From assembly GCA_013205585.1 (NCBI GenBank), contig JABMML010000218.1:1-16591 (forward strand): 16,591 bases of DNA, read 5' to 3'. Source of the DNA: Chitinophagaceae bacterium. GTDB taxonomy: Bacteria; Bacteroidota; Bacteroidia; Chitinophagales; Chitinophagaceae. A model generated the notes under the pieces. That model saw only the letters and a list, made by a program, of their open reading frames with translations, ran no database searches and had not been told where the DNA came from. Below are positions 7,849 to 15,198 of this stretch, in pieces. Made by a program: the position numbers and the translations under genes. The first letter of the stretch is position 1; each line of letters begins with the position of its first letter.

Positions 7849-7866
7849 AGTATTAATTTTAATACT
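7849..7866. other. AT-rich palindrome between convergent genes
   Basis: AGTATTAA-TT-TTAATACT is a perfect palindrome with 8-bp arms, beginning 4 bp after the rsgA stop and ending 23 bp before the end of the convergent gene. It could act as a weak bidirectional terminator, but it has almost no GC and could be chance in AT-rich DNA. Confidence 0.3.
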
Positions 7867-7889
7867 AGTCTTAGAAATTATTTTAGTCT

Positions 7890-8423
7890 TTATTTTTTTG
7901 CGTCGTTGTACGCCTCAAACCAACTTGAATATTTTACATAGTTGTCGGCAATTCTATTTATCTCACCTGTAATCATAGCCTCAGATACCATTTTTACTTT
8001 TTTAGCGGGTACGCCAGCATAAATACTTCCTTCTTCTACAATGGTGCCTTCTAAAACCACTGCACCTGCAGCAATAATGGAATTAGAATGTACCACGCAG
8101 CCATCCATCACAATACTACCCATGCCTATTAATACATTATCATGAATAGTGCATCCATGCACGAGCGCATTATGTCCAATAGAAACATTATTGCCAATAG
8201 TAGTGGGGTGTTTTAAATAGGTGCAATGAATGACAGCGCCGTCCTGCACATTTACCTTATTGCCCATTTTAATATAATGCACATCGCCTCTAAGTACGGT
8301 ATTAAACCAAATGGAGCAGTCATTACCCATAGTGACATCACCTGCAATGGTGGCATTAGGTGCTATAAAACAATTTTCACCAAATTGTGGATCTTTCCCT
8401 TGAAGACTTAGTATGGTTGACAT
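7890..8423 (-). CDS. Gamma-carbonic-anhydrase-family left-handed beta-helix protein
   Basis: The product is 177 residues and built of hexapeptide repeats (for example IAPNATIAGDVTMGNDCSIW and NVSIGHNALVHGCTIHDNVL), which form a trimeric left-handed beta-helix closed by a C-terminal helix. The three histidines expected to bind the metal are present: H66 in AVIHC, and H84 and H89 in IGHNALVHG with the family's five-residue spacing. Members include YrdA/PaaY-type proteins, and many show no or weak carbonic anhydrase activity, so activity cannot be claimed. The frame is open upstream to 8477, but that would add 18 residues of unrelated sequence across the divergent gene's start. MSTILSLQGKDPQFG at 8423 is the natural beginning. 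It is divergent from the aminotransferase with only 37 bp between. Confidence 0.88.
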   Translation of the reverse strand: MSTILSLQGKDPQFGENCFIAPNATIAGDVTMGNDCSIWFNTVLRGDVHYIKMGNKVNVQDGAVIHCTYLKHPTTIGNNVSIGHNALVHGCTIHDNVLIGMGSIVMDGCVVHSNSIIAAGAVVLEGTIVEEGSIYAGVPAKKVKMVSEAMITGEINRIADNYVKYSSWFEAYNDAKK

Positions 8424-8460
8424 AAAAATGCGACTTTTGTACTGCAATTTAATAGTTATT

Positions 8461-9657
8461 ATGTCCAGTATTAACAATAGACATCTTTTTTTTCAGCATT
8501 TAGCGCAAACCTCGGATAAACCTATTGGTATCGAAGTGGCCTCTGCCGAAGGCATTTATATTAAGGATGTGAATGGGAAAAAATTTGTAGATATGATTGC
8601 AGGATTTAGTGTTTGTAATATTGGACATAGTCATCCAGATGTGATTCAAGCTATTCAGCAGCAGGTTGAAAAGTACATGCATGTAATTGTCTATGGAGAA
8701 TTTATACAAGCACCACAAGTGCAATATGCAAAGGCCTTAACAAATTTGCTTCCAGAAAATTTACAATCGGTTTATTTTACCAGTAGTGGAGCGGAAGCAA
8801 CAGAAGGTGCTATGAAATTAGCAAAGCGTGTAACGAAGCGAACAAAAATTATTTCTTTTATAGGAGGTTATCATGGAAGTACACAAGGTGCATTAAGTAT
8901 AATGGGCGATGAGTATTTTAAAAATGCATTTAGACCACTTCTTCCAGAAACGCTTCAATTAAGGTATAATAATATGGAAGACCTTGAACAAATAGATGCA
9001 ACCGTGGCCTGTGTTATTGTAGAGCCTGTGCAAGCAGAATCGGGAATTACACCCTCTAATAAAGAGTGGCTAGCAGCTATTGCTGAAAAATGTAAACAAC
9101 ATTGTGCGCTATTTATTTTTGATGAGATACAATCTGGTTTTGGCAGAACAGGATCTTTGTTTGCTTTTGAAAAATATGGCATTGTTCCCGATATATTATT
9201 AGTGGGCAAGGCCTTGGGCGGCGGCCTTCCACTAGGTGCTTTTATTAGTCATCCAAAAATGATGGCGCTACTTACTGAAAGCCCTGTACTTGGCCATATC
9301 ACTACATTTGGAGGTAATCCGGTTTCTTGCGCCACTGGTCATGCGGCTTTAAAAGTTTTGCTAAATTCAGGATGGATACAAGAAGTGGCCGAGAAAGAAA
9401 ATATTTTAGTGAAAGAAATGAATCACCCTTCGATTATAAATAGAACGCATAAAGGTTTATGGATGTCGCTTCAATTTGAATCGGATATGCTAACAAAAAA
9501 AATAGCAGCTACTTGTGTAGAAAATGGAATAATTACCGATTGGTTTTTATTTGCAGAAAATCGTATTCGCATTGCACCTCCATTATGTATTACTGCCTTG
9601 GAACTTTCAGCTGCGATAAAGAATATTCAATTAAGTATAGATCAAGCTATTCAATAA
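8461..9657 (+). CDS. Class III PLP-dependent aminotransferase (acetylornithine/ornithine type)
   Basis: The product has 398 residues, the usual length for the family. The PLP site is complete: YFTSSGAEAT (105-114) binds the cofactor phosphate, GGYHGST (135-141) stacks on the ring, FDEIQSGFGRTG (220-231) contains the Asp pairing with the pyridine nitrogen (D221), and LLVGKALGGGLPLGA has the Schiff-base lysine K250. The overall pattern is that of acetylornithine, ornithine or 4-aminobutyrate aminotransferases. In Bacteroidota such genes are often labelled simply aspartate aminotransferase family, and the substrate cannot be read from the sequence. The open frame extends back to 8413, but M at 8461 (MSSINNRHLFFQHLAQT) fits the family opening and avoids overlap with the divergent gene. 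No arginine or ornithine pathway gene is adjacent to help assign it. Confidence 0.88.
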   Translation: MSSINNRHLFFQHLAQTSDKPIGIEVASAEGIYIKDVNGKKFVDMIAGFSVCNIGHSHPDVIQAIQQQVEKYMHVIVYGEFIQAPQVQYAKALTNLLPENLQSVYFTSSGAEATEGAMKLAKRVTKRTKIISFIGGYHGSTQGALSIMGDEYFKNAFRPLLPETLQLRYNNMEDLEQIDATVACVIVEPVQAESGITPSNKEWLAAIAEKCKQHCALFIFDEIQSGFGRTGSLFAFEKYGIVPDILLVGKALGGGLPLGAFISHPKMMALLTESPVLGHITTFGGNPVSCATGHAALKVLLNSGWIQEVAEKENILVKEMNHPSIINRTHKGLWMSLQFESDMLTKKIAATCVENGIITDWFLFAENRIRIAPPLCITALELSAAIKNIQLSIDQAIQ

Positions 9658-9718
9658 TTTTATAATTATTGTAATAGTCATTGCTCTGAGTAAATTAAAA
9701 TAAATTGTTTACTTAGTA

Positions 9719-10855
9719 TTAACAGTCTCCTGTTCTACAATATTTTCTATATAATGCTTCGTACTTAGGAATGATATGATGAATATCAAAAAGCTTTGCT
9801 TCTTTCAAAGCATTCTGCTTGAAGGCTTTTAATTTAGTTTCATCTTTTAATAATTCAATGGCATTTTTACTCATGGCTTCTACATCACCCACAGGGGAAG
9901 TGTAACCAGTAACTCCGTTAATATTAATTTCATTTAATCCACCTGCATCAGAACTAATGACCACGGTACTTGCGGCCATGGCTTCAAGCGCGGCTAGTCC
10001 AAAACTTTCATATTCAGAAGGCAATAAAAACACATCACTTACCGCTAAAATTTCTTCCATTTGTTCTTGCTTTCCTAAAAAACGAACATCGGCTTCTAGT
10101 CCGTATTGTCTGGTAAGGTCTTCGGCTAGGGGGCGTTCAGGTCCGTCACCCACCATTAATAATTTGGAAGGCAGAGCTGCATGAATATTTTTAAATATAT
10201 CCATTACATTATCGATACGCTTAATTTTTCTAAAGTTAGAAGCGTGAATAATTATTCTTTCATTGTTAGGGGCAATTACTTGTCTAAAAGCAGCCACAGG
10301 TTTTTTATTGTACCTATGTACATCTACAAAATTGTGAATGACTTCTATTTCTTTTTTAATATCAAAATGTTTATAGGTTTCTTCTTTTAAATTTTCTGAT
10401 ACAGCGGTGATACTATCGCTTTCATTAATAGAAAAAGTAACTACAGGCTCATAGGTTTTATCTCGACCTACTAAAGTAATATCTGTTCCGTGCAGTGTGG
10501 TAATAACAGGAACCGACCTGCCTGTTTTTTGTTTTACAATTTGTTTGGCAGTATAGGCAGCCGATGCATGTGGAATGGCATAATGCGCATGTATTAAATC
10601 TAAATCGTGGTTTAAAATAACATCTACCATGGTGCTTGCTAAAGCTAATTCATAAGGAGGGTAGTCAAACAAGGGGTAGGTAGGTACCCTTACTTCATGG
10701 TAAAATATATTGGCATGAAAACCATTTAGTCTTACGGGTTGTTGGTAGGTAATAAAATGAATTTCATGGCCTTTTTCAGCCAAGGCTTTACCCAATTCGG
10801 TTGCCAAAACACCGCTTCCTCCAAAGGTAGGATAGCAAACAATTCCAATCTTCAT
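9719..10855 (-). CDS. bshA: N-acetyl-alpha-D-glucosaminyl L-malate synthase (bacillithiol synthesis)
   Basis: The product is a 378-residue GT4-family, GT-B-fold glycosyltransferase. BshA transfers GlcNAc from UDP-GlcNAc to L-malate, the first step in making the thiol bacillithiol. Family-specific phrases are visible: CYPTFGGSGVLATELG near the start, LIHAHYAIPHASAA, TLHGTDITLVG, SNFRKIKRIDNVM, and the GT4 donor-site motif EYESFGLAALEAM with the two glutamates spaced as usual. These distinguish it from general GT4 enzymes with good confidence. The deacetylase BshB and the cysteine-adding BshC are not in the window, so they must lie elsewhere if the pathway is complete. The gene stands alone, convergent with the aminotransferase (61-bp gap, AT-rich, no GC-rich terminator) and divergent from the M28 peptidase (68 bp between starts). 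Confidence 0.92.
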   Translation of the reverse strand: MKIGIVCYPTFGGSGVLATELGKALAEKGHEIHFITYQQPVRLNGFHANIFYHEVRVPTYPLFDYPPYELALASTMVDVILNHDLDLIHAHYAIPHASAAYTAKQIVKQKTGRSVPVITTLHGTDITLVGRDKTYEPVVTFSINESDSITAVSENLKEETYKHFDIKKEIEVIHNFVDVHRYNKKPVAAFRQVIAPNNERIIIHASNFRKIKRIDNVMDIFKNIHAALPSKLLMVGDGPERPLAEDLTRQYGLEADVRFLGKQEQMEEILAVSDVFLLPSEYESFGLAALEAMAASTVVISSDAGGLNEININGVTGYTSPVGDVEAMSKNAIELLKDETKLKAFKQNALKEAKLFDIHHIIPKYEALYRKYCRTGDC

Positions 10856-10923
10856 TTTAGTACTATTGATTATGCAAATAACAACTTATTATTCAATAAA
10901 GTTTAATTATATTTAAGAATTAT

Positions 10924-12318
10924 ATGAACAAAAAATTTACCACCATGCGCACCCTTGTTACCTTACTATTATGCTTGCCCATACTGTCTTCAGCACAAAC
11001 CAATCAAGACAGTATTAGTATTAAAAAATTAGCCGATGAAATTATGACTAACGGTAAGGCCTATGACCTACTTAGAGAGCTTACCAAAAATATTGGCGGT
11101 CGTTTAGCAGGCTCCCCTCAGCAACAAAATGCTGCTATTTGGGGCAAAAGAAATTTAGAGGCCATGCAACCAGATCAGGTTTTTATGCAGCCTTGTAAAA
11201 CGCCTAGTTGGCAAAGAGGTGGCAAGGATTTTGCAGCTATTGTAACTGTTAATGGTAAAGCGCAAAACGAACCCTTAGCTGCTTTGGCTTTAGGAAATTC
11301 ATTAGGTAGTAATGGACTAGTAGAAGCTGAACTGTTAGCAGTGGCTAATTTTGAGGAGCTAGAAAAAAGAAAAGACGAAGTAAAAGGAAAGATTGTTTAC
11401 TACCATAGTGTTTTTAATCCTACAAGAATTCAAACTTTTACGGCATATGGAGAATCAGGAATGTATCGCGGTGCTGGTGCAAGTCGCGCTGCTAAGTATG
11501 GTGCAGTGGGTGTGATGATTCATTCATTAAGTACGGCTCCCGATAATGAACCTCATACAGGGGGCATGCGTTACGATGAGTCATTGCCAAAAATTCCTGC
11601 AGTGGCTTTAGGACCTAATGATGCTAAAGCACTTTGGGAAGCAGCTAAAACTTCGAAGATGCGCGTACAAATGCAAACCTATGGTTTCTTCTTGCCAGAT
11701 GCAGATGAGAATAATGTAGTGGCAGAATTAAAAGGCTCTCAATTTCCAGAGGAGATAATTACCATTGGTGGCCACTTAGATAGTTGGGATGTAAATGAAG
11801 GAGCTCATGATGATGGTGCAGGTATTGTTCAAACAATGGAAATATTGCGTGCGATGAAAGCAAGTAATTATGTACCTAAACGCACTATTCGTTTTGTATT
11901 ATTTGCTAACGAAGAGAATGGAGGAAAAGGAGGTGCTAAATATGCAGAGCTTGCGAAGTTGAATAATGAAAAACATATTTTCGCTTTAGAAAGTGATGCG
12001 GGCGGATTCACACCAAGATCCATTGGTATTAGTTGCAGTCCAGCACAATTCAAGAAATTTCAAACTTGGACTAGCTTATTAAAACCTTATGGAACTGAAA
12101 TAACTGCCGGTGGCGGCGGCGCAGATATTGGCCCCTTAAAATCAGTGGTAAAGGATATTGTATTATCTGGACTTATTCCAGATAGTCAAAGATATTTTGA
12201 TTTACACCATGCTAAAACAGATGTATTCGAAAATGTAAATAAGCGCGAATTACTTTTAGGCGCTGTGAATATGGCGGCAATCGTTTACTTAATAGACCAA
12301 TATGGAGTGAATCCATAG
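10924..12318 (+). CDS. Exported M28-family zinc aminopeptidase/carboxypeptidase
   Basis: The product has 464 residues. An N-terminal signal peptide (TLVTLLLCLPILSSAQ, cleavage near 25) sends it out of the cytoplasm. A PA-like insert (about 125-255) precedes the M28 catalytic domain. All expected di-zinc ligands can be picked out: H284 and D286 in GGHLDSWDV, D296 in GAHDDGAG, E330/E331 in ANEENGGKGG, D358 in ESDAGG and H428/H429 in FDLHHAKTD. The layout resembles the plasma glutamate carboxypeptidase/aminopeptidase branch. There is no type IX secretion C-terminal domain, because the protein ends soon after the catalytic fold, so it is probably periplasmic or released by another route. The start could be 10924 or the in-frame ATG at 10945 (MRTLVTLLL), which gives a more compact signal peptide. 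Confidence 0.9.
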   Translation: MNKKFTTMRTLVTLLLCLPILSSAQTNQDSISIKKLADEIMTNGKAYDLLRELTKNIGGRLAGSPQQQNAAIWGKRNLEAMQPDQVFMQPCKTPSWQRGGKDFAAIVTVNGKAQNEPLAALALGNSLGSNGLVEAELLAVANFEELEKRKDEVKGKIVYYHSVFNPTRIQTFTAYGESGMYRGAGASRAAKYGAVGVMIHSLSTAPDNEPHTGGMRYDESLPKIPAVALGPNDAKALWEAAKTSKMRVQMQTYGFFLPDADENNVVAELKGSQFPEEIITIGGHLDSWDVNEGAHDDGAGIVQTMEILRAMKASNYVPKRTIRFVLFANEENGGKGGAKYAELAKLNNEKHIFALESDAGGFTPRSIGISCSPAQFKKFQTWTSLLKPYGTEITAGGGGADIGPLKSVVKDIVLSGLIPDSQRYFDLHHAKTDVFENVNKRELLLGAVNMAAIVYLIDQYGVNP

Positions 12319-12415
12319 TTTTTAATTTTAAGGGATGAAAAAATATTAATTTTTCGATTCGCCAAAAAAGGCTCACTCAAAATTATATTTCTTTCAAACC
12401 CTTAAAAAACTTTTA

Positions 12416-12435
12416 CTACTTAAAGCGTTAAGTAG
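12416..12435. other. Small perfect hairpin upstream of the terminator
   Basis: CTACTTAA-AGCG-TTAAGTAG forms an 8-bp perfect stem with a 4-base loop, 7 bp before the terminator stem. It is part of the non-coding convergent junction 12319-12615, where I found no coding frame. It may be a 3'-UTR structure of the M28 transcript protecting its end, or part of a small RNA ending at the terminator. Confidence 0.4.
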
Positions 12436-12442
12436 AAATAAA

Positions 12443-12472
12443 AAAGCCCTTAGTTTTTGCTAAGGGCTTTTT
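12443..12472. terminator. Bidirectional Rho-independent terminator
   Basis: AAAGCCCTTAG (12443-12453), loop TTTTTG, CTAAGGGCTTT (12460-12470) form a perfect 11-bp stem with T tract on the plus side and an A tract (from 12436) on the other. It sits between the convergent M28 peptidase and carB genes and can end transcripts from both. Confidence 0.9.
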
Positions 12473-12516
12473 ATATGCTGCTATAATATTGGTTGACAAT
12501 AAAACATGTAGAAAAT

Positions 12517-12574
12517 AATACTAATCATCGCCGAACTTTCGAGCTTGCGAGCAGTGAGAAGATGATTAGGTATT
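12517..12574. repeat. Long imperfect inverted repeat in the convergent junction
   Basis: Arms AATACTAATCATC (12517-12529) and GATGATTAG-G-TATT (12561-12574) pair over 13 bp with one bulged G. They enclose a 31-nt loop that contains CGAGC twice (CGAGCTTGCGAGC, 12540-12552). A T-rich run follows on the plus side (12573-12582). It could be a second terminator, or a REP-like mobile intergenic palindrome. No other copy is present in this window. Confidence 0.5.
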
Positions 12575-12615
12575 TTTTCTTTATGTTTTACTTCTAAAGG
12601 TCAGTTGAGTAGAAC

Positions 12616-13809
12616 TTATCGGCTAAGGTTCATAGAACGCTCTTTGTATAAATTTCTAAAGTAAGGGTCGCGTAAGTCTTTGATAAACCTGATGGCTTCG
12701 CCGGTGCTTTTCATCTCAGGTCCTAATTCTTTATTCACCCCTGGGAATTTATCAAAACTAAATACAGGCTCTTTGATGGCGAATCCGTCTAGTTTTTTCT
12801 CCATTGTAAATTCAGTTAATTTATTGGCACCTAACATTACCTTGGTAGCAATGTTTAAATAAGGTATTTGATAGGCTTTGGCAATAAAAGGAGTGGTTCT
12901 TGAAGCTCTTGGATTCGCTTCTATCACATATACTTTATCGTCCTTTATAGCAAATTGAATATTGATAAGTCCCTTGATATTTAAAGCTCTTGCAATTTTT
13001 TCACTATAAAATTCCATGGTAGCCACAATCAGTGGTGTTAAATTAAATGCTGGTAAGACCGCATTACTATCTCCACTATGAATTCCTGCTGGTTCAATAT
13101 GTTCCATCACACCCATGACATGAAAAGTTTCACCATCAAAAATGGCATCTACTTCTGCTTCTTGACAACGATCTAAGAAATGATCAATTAAAATTTTATT
13201 ATTAGGAATATGTTTTAAGATGCTCACTACTGCAGTTTCTACTTCTGCATCATTAATTACAATACGCATTCTTTGTCCACCAATGACATAGCTAGGTCTT
13301 ACTAGTACGGGGTAACCTACTTTATTGGCTACTTCAATGGCATCTTCTGCAGTATAGGCTGTTCCGTAATTGGGATAAGGAATACTTAATTCTTTTAGTA
13401 AATCGCTGAAGCGACCTCTGTCTTCTGCAATGTCTAAGCTATCAAAAGAAGTACCAATTATTTTAATACCTCTTTCGCTTAAGCGTTTTGCTAATTTTAA
13501 GGCTGTCTGACCACCTAACTGTACAATAACACCTTCTGGTTTTTCTAATTCAATTATTTCCCAAAGATGTTCCCAGAAAACGGGTTCGAAATATAATTTA
13601 TCTGCCATATCAAAATCGGTAGAAACTGTTTCTGGGTTACAGTTCACCATGATGGCTTCGTATCCTGATTCTTTAACGGCTAATAGTCCGTGTACACAAC
13701 AATAATCAAATTCAATTCCTTGTCCAATTCGATTGGGGCCACTGCCTAAAACAATAATTTTTTTCTTTTTCGTGGAGATAGATTCGTTAGAATTCAGCGT
13801 CTTGCTCAT
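12616..13809 (-). CDS. carB: C-terminal synthetase half of carbamoyl-phosphate synthase large chain (split carB)
   Basis: The product has 397 residues matching only the second ATP-grasp half of CarB, which phosphorylates carbamate to carbamoyl phosphate for pyrimidine and arginine synthesis. Visible landmarks are IIVLGSGPNRIGQGIEFDYC (18-37), MVNCNPETVSTDFD (54-67), VIVQLGGQTALKLA (94-107), PVLVRPSYVIGGQRM (167-181), MEHIEPAGIHSGDS (235-248), IEANPRASRTTPFI (296-309) and FPGVNKELGPEMKSTGEA (355-372). The first half (carboxyphosphate synthesis) is not upstream, where umuC lies instead. The protein opens with NSNESISTKKKK, which looks like the interdomain linker of full-length CarB, so the break falls at the domain border. 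There is no C-terminal MGS regulatory domain; the ending ERSMNLSR resembles the shorter Bacteroidota CarB forms. The reading frame is intact, arguing for a functional split subunit, with the first half expected elsewhere. A GTG at 13878 in frame is less likely than the ATG at 13809. Confidence 0.85.
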   Translation of the reverse strand: MSKTLNSNESISTKKKKIIVLGSGPNRIGQGIEFDYCCVHGLLAVKESGYEAIMVNCNPETVSTDFDMADKLYFEPVFWEHLWEIIELEKPEGVIVQLGGQTALKLAKRLSERGIKIIGTSFDSLDIAEDRGRFSDLLKELSIPYPNYGTAYTAEDAIEVANKVGYPVLVRPSYVIGGQRMRIVINDAEVETAVVSILKHIPNNKILIDHFLDRCQEAEVDAIFDGETFHVMGVMEHIEPAGIHSGDSNAVLPAFNLTPLIVATMEFYSEKIARALNIKGLINIQFAIKDDKVYVIEANPRASRTTPFIAKAYQIPYLNIATKVMLGANKLTEFTMEKKLDGFAIKEPVFSFDKFPGVNKELGPEMKSTGEAIRFIKDLRDPYFRNLYKERSMNLSR

Positions 13810-13884
13810 AGGTATTAAATTGTGTAAAAATACATCAGTGAAACCATTTCTACGAATTTTTATCCAAGGGTTTTCCACCAGCTT

Positions 13885-15171
13885 TTACCTTACTAGGCAT
13901 AGCTCCTCCCAGCGGGTGGTATAGCGTTTACTGCGCCTTTCGCTACGCATTTTCCAGTTTTTTTGAGTGCCAGTAGTGCCAAATTTTAATATATCGTTGC
14001 GGTAGGCGGCATTCATATTGTCTATAACATTCATTAGTTTCTTACGCCTCGTGTCGCTAGGGGCCACAAACAAGTTGGTTTGAAGGCTGTTATCGGGGAC
14101 AAAGTCGCTTAATATCACCCCTGCTTTTTTATAAATCTCACCCTCTTCAAATAAACTTTTACCTAGGGCCACCACGGCTTTAATAATATCGGGGCTAATT
14201 TGGCTAGGGTTGTCAAGTAGTGTGAAGCCACTTACTTGCCTGCCTCTGTGGTAGTATGCCTTGTCTAAATGTACAGGCGCTTTTTTGAGTAAAAAAACAC
14301 TTACACCGCAGGCCGCACTATGTTGTCTTCTTAATTTTTCAGTGGCGCGGGCGGCATAGGTAGCAAGTGCTTCTTCTATTTCTTGCCAATCACTTACTTC
14401 TCTTCCAAACATGCGGGTAGTCGCAATCATTTTTTTTTCGCTACGAGGTGCTTGCATGCCATGTGTTTTATGTCCTTTTAATTCTCGTATTAATTTAATA
14501 CCTGTAATGCCCCCTAAAAAACGTTTGCCCCAACTAAGGTCTTTGATACTAAGTGCAAAGGCTGTATGCACACCGTATATTTTTAATTTTTCACTATAGC
14601 TAAAACCAATACCCCAAATATCTTCCACTGGTGTTTCTTGTAAAGCTTTTTGTATTTTTTGAGTCGTATTTAAAATTACAATACAGCCCGTTTTTATTTT
14701 ATTTTTTTTAGCCAGTCGGTTAGCGACTTTGCTTAATACTTTATTAGGCCCTACGCCAATGGACACAGAAATACCTGTCCAATTTTCAATGGTGTTTTTA
14801 ATTTTGATGCAAAATGCTTCTAAGGCATCGGGCTGAATATGTGCTAAATCTAAGAAGGCTTCGTCTACTGAATACACTTCTACACAGCCCGGTGGCAGTA
14901 GCTGTCGCATGGTTTCCATTACACGCCAACTAAGGTCTCCGTATAAATGATAGTTAGAAGAAAAAGCCTGTACTTTATTTTTTTCAATGAGTTCTTTTGC
15001 TTGAAAATAGGGAACGGCCATAGCGATGCCTAATTGTTTCGCTTCGTCGGAACGAGATACAATACAACCATCGTTATTACTTAATACCACAATAGGGGCT
15101 TGCCTGAGTTGTGGTTGAAAAAGCCTTTCACAAGAACAATAAAAACTATTACAATCTACAATGGCTTGCAC
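13885..15171 (-). CDS. umuC: Y-family DNA polymerase V catalytic subunit UmuC
   Basis: The product is 428 residues, close to the 422 of E. coli UmuC. It copies past damaged template bases. The catalytic carboxylates are present: D6 in VDCNSFYCSCE and D103/E104 in VYSVDEAFLDL. Y11 stands at the steric-gate position. SIGVGPNKVLSKVANRLAKK (137-156) matches the Y-family palm/fingers signature, WGIGFSYSEKL (186-196) is the helix-hairpin-helix, and YAARATEKLR (272-281) belongs to the little finger. QTNLF (364-368) is a good beta-clamp-binding motif at the same place as QLNLF in E. coli UmuC. The end RYTTRWEELCLVR is also UmuC-like. It follows umuD by 27 bp, implying one operon, and carB follows 75 bp further on. 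The polymerase looks fully functional, in contrast to its partner. Confidence 0.95.
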   Translation of the reverse strand: MQAIVDCNSFYCSCERLFQPQLRQAPIVVLSNNDGCIVSRSDEAKQLGIAMAVPYFQAKELIEKNKVQAFSSNYHLYGDLSWRVMETMRQLLPPGCVEVYSVDEAFLDLAHIQPDALEAFCIKIKNTIENWTGISVSIGVGPNKVLSKVANRLAKKNKIKTGCIVILNTTQKIQKALQETPVEDIWGIGFSYSEKLKIYGVHTAFALSIKDLSWGKRFLGGITGIKLIRELKGHKTHGMQAPRSEKKMIATTRMFGREVSDWQEIEEALATYAARATEKLRRQHSAACGVSVFLLKKAPVHLDKAYYHRGRQVSGFTLLDNPSQISPDIIKAVVALGKSLFEEGEIYKKAGVILSDFVPDNSLQTNLFVAPSDTRRKKLMNVIDNMNAAYRNDILKFGTTGTQKNWKMRSERRSKRYTTRWEELCLVR

Positions 15172-15198
15172 AAAAAATTATTTTCAAGATGAACCATT

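Noticed and set aside
9658..9718. A terminator between the aminotransferase and bshA
   Set aside because: Only a 6-bp AGTAAA/TTTACT pairing with a long AT loop is present, too weak to call in such AT-rich DNA.
12616..13878. carB as a decaying pseudogene
   Set aside because: The half gene has no stop or frameshift, its ATP-grasp motifs are intact and it ends normally. A split gene is the better reading, although a partial duplicate cannot be excluded.
13810..13878. A GTG start at 13878 adding 23 residues to the carB half
   Set aside because: The extra residues (ENPWIKIRRNGFTDVF...) do not resemble CarB, whereas the ATG at 13809 leads directly into the linker and synthetase domain.
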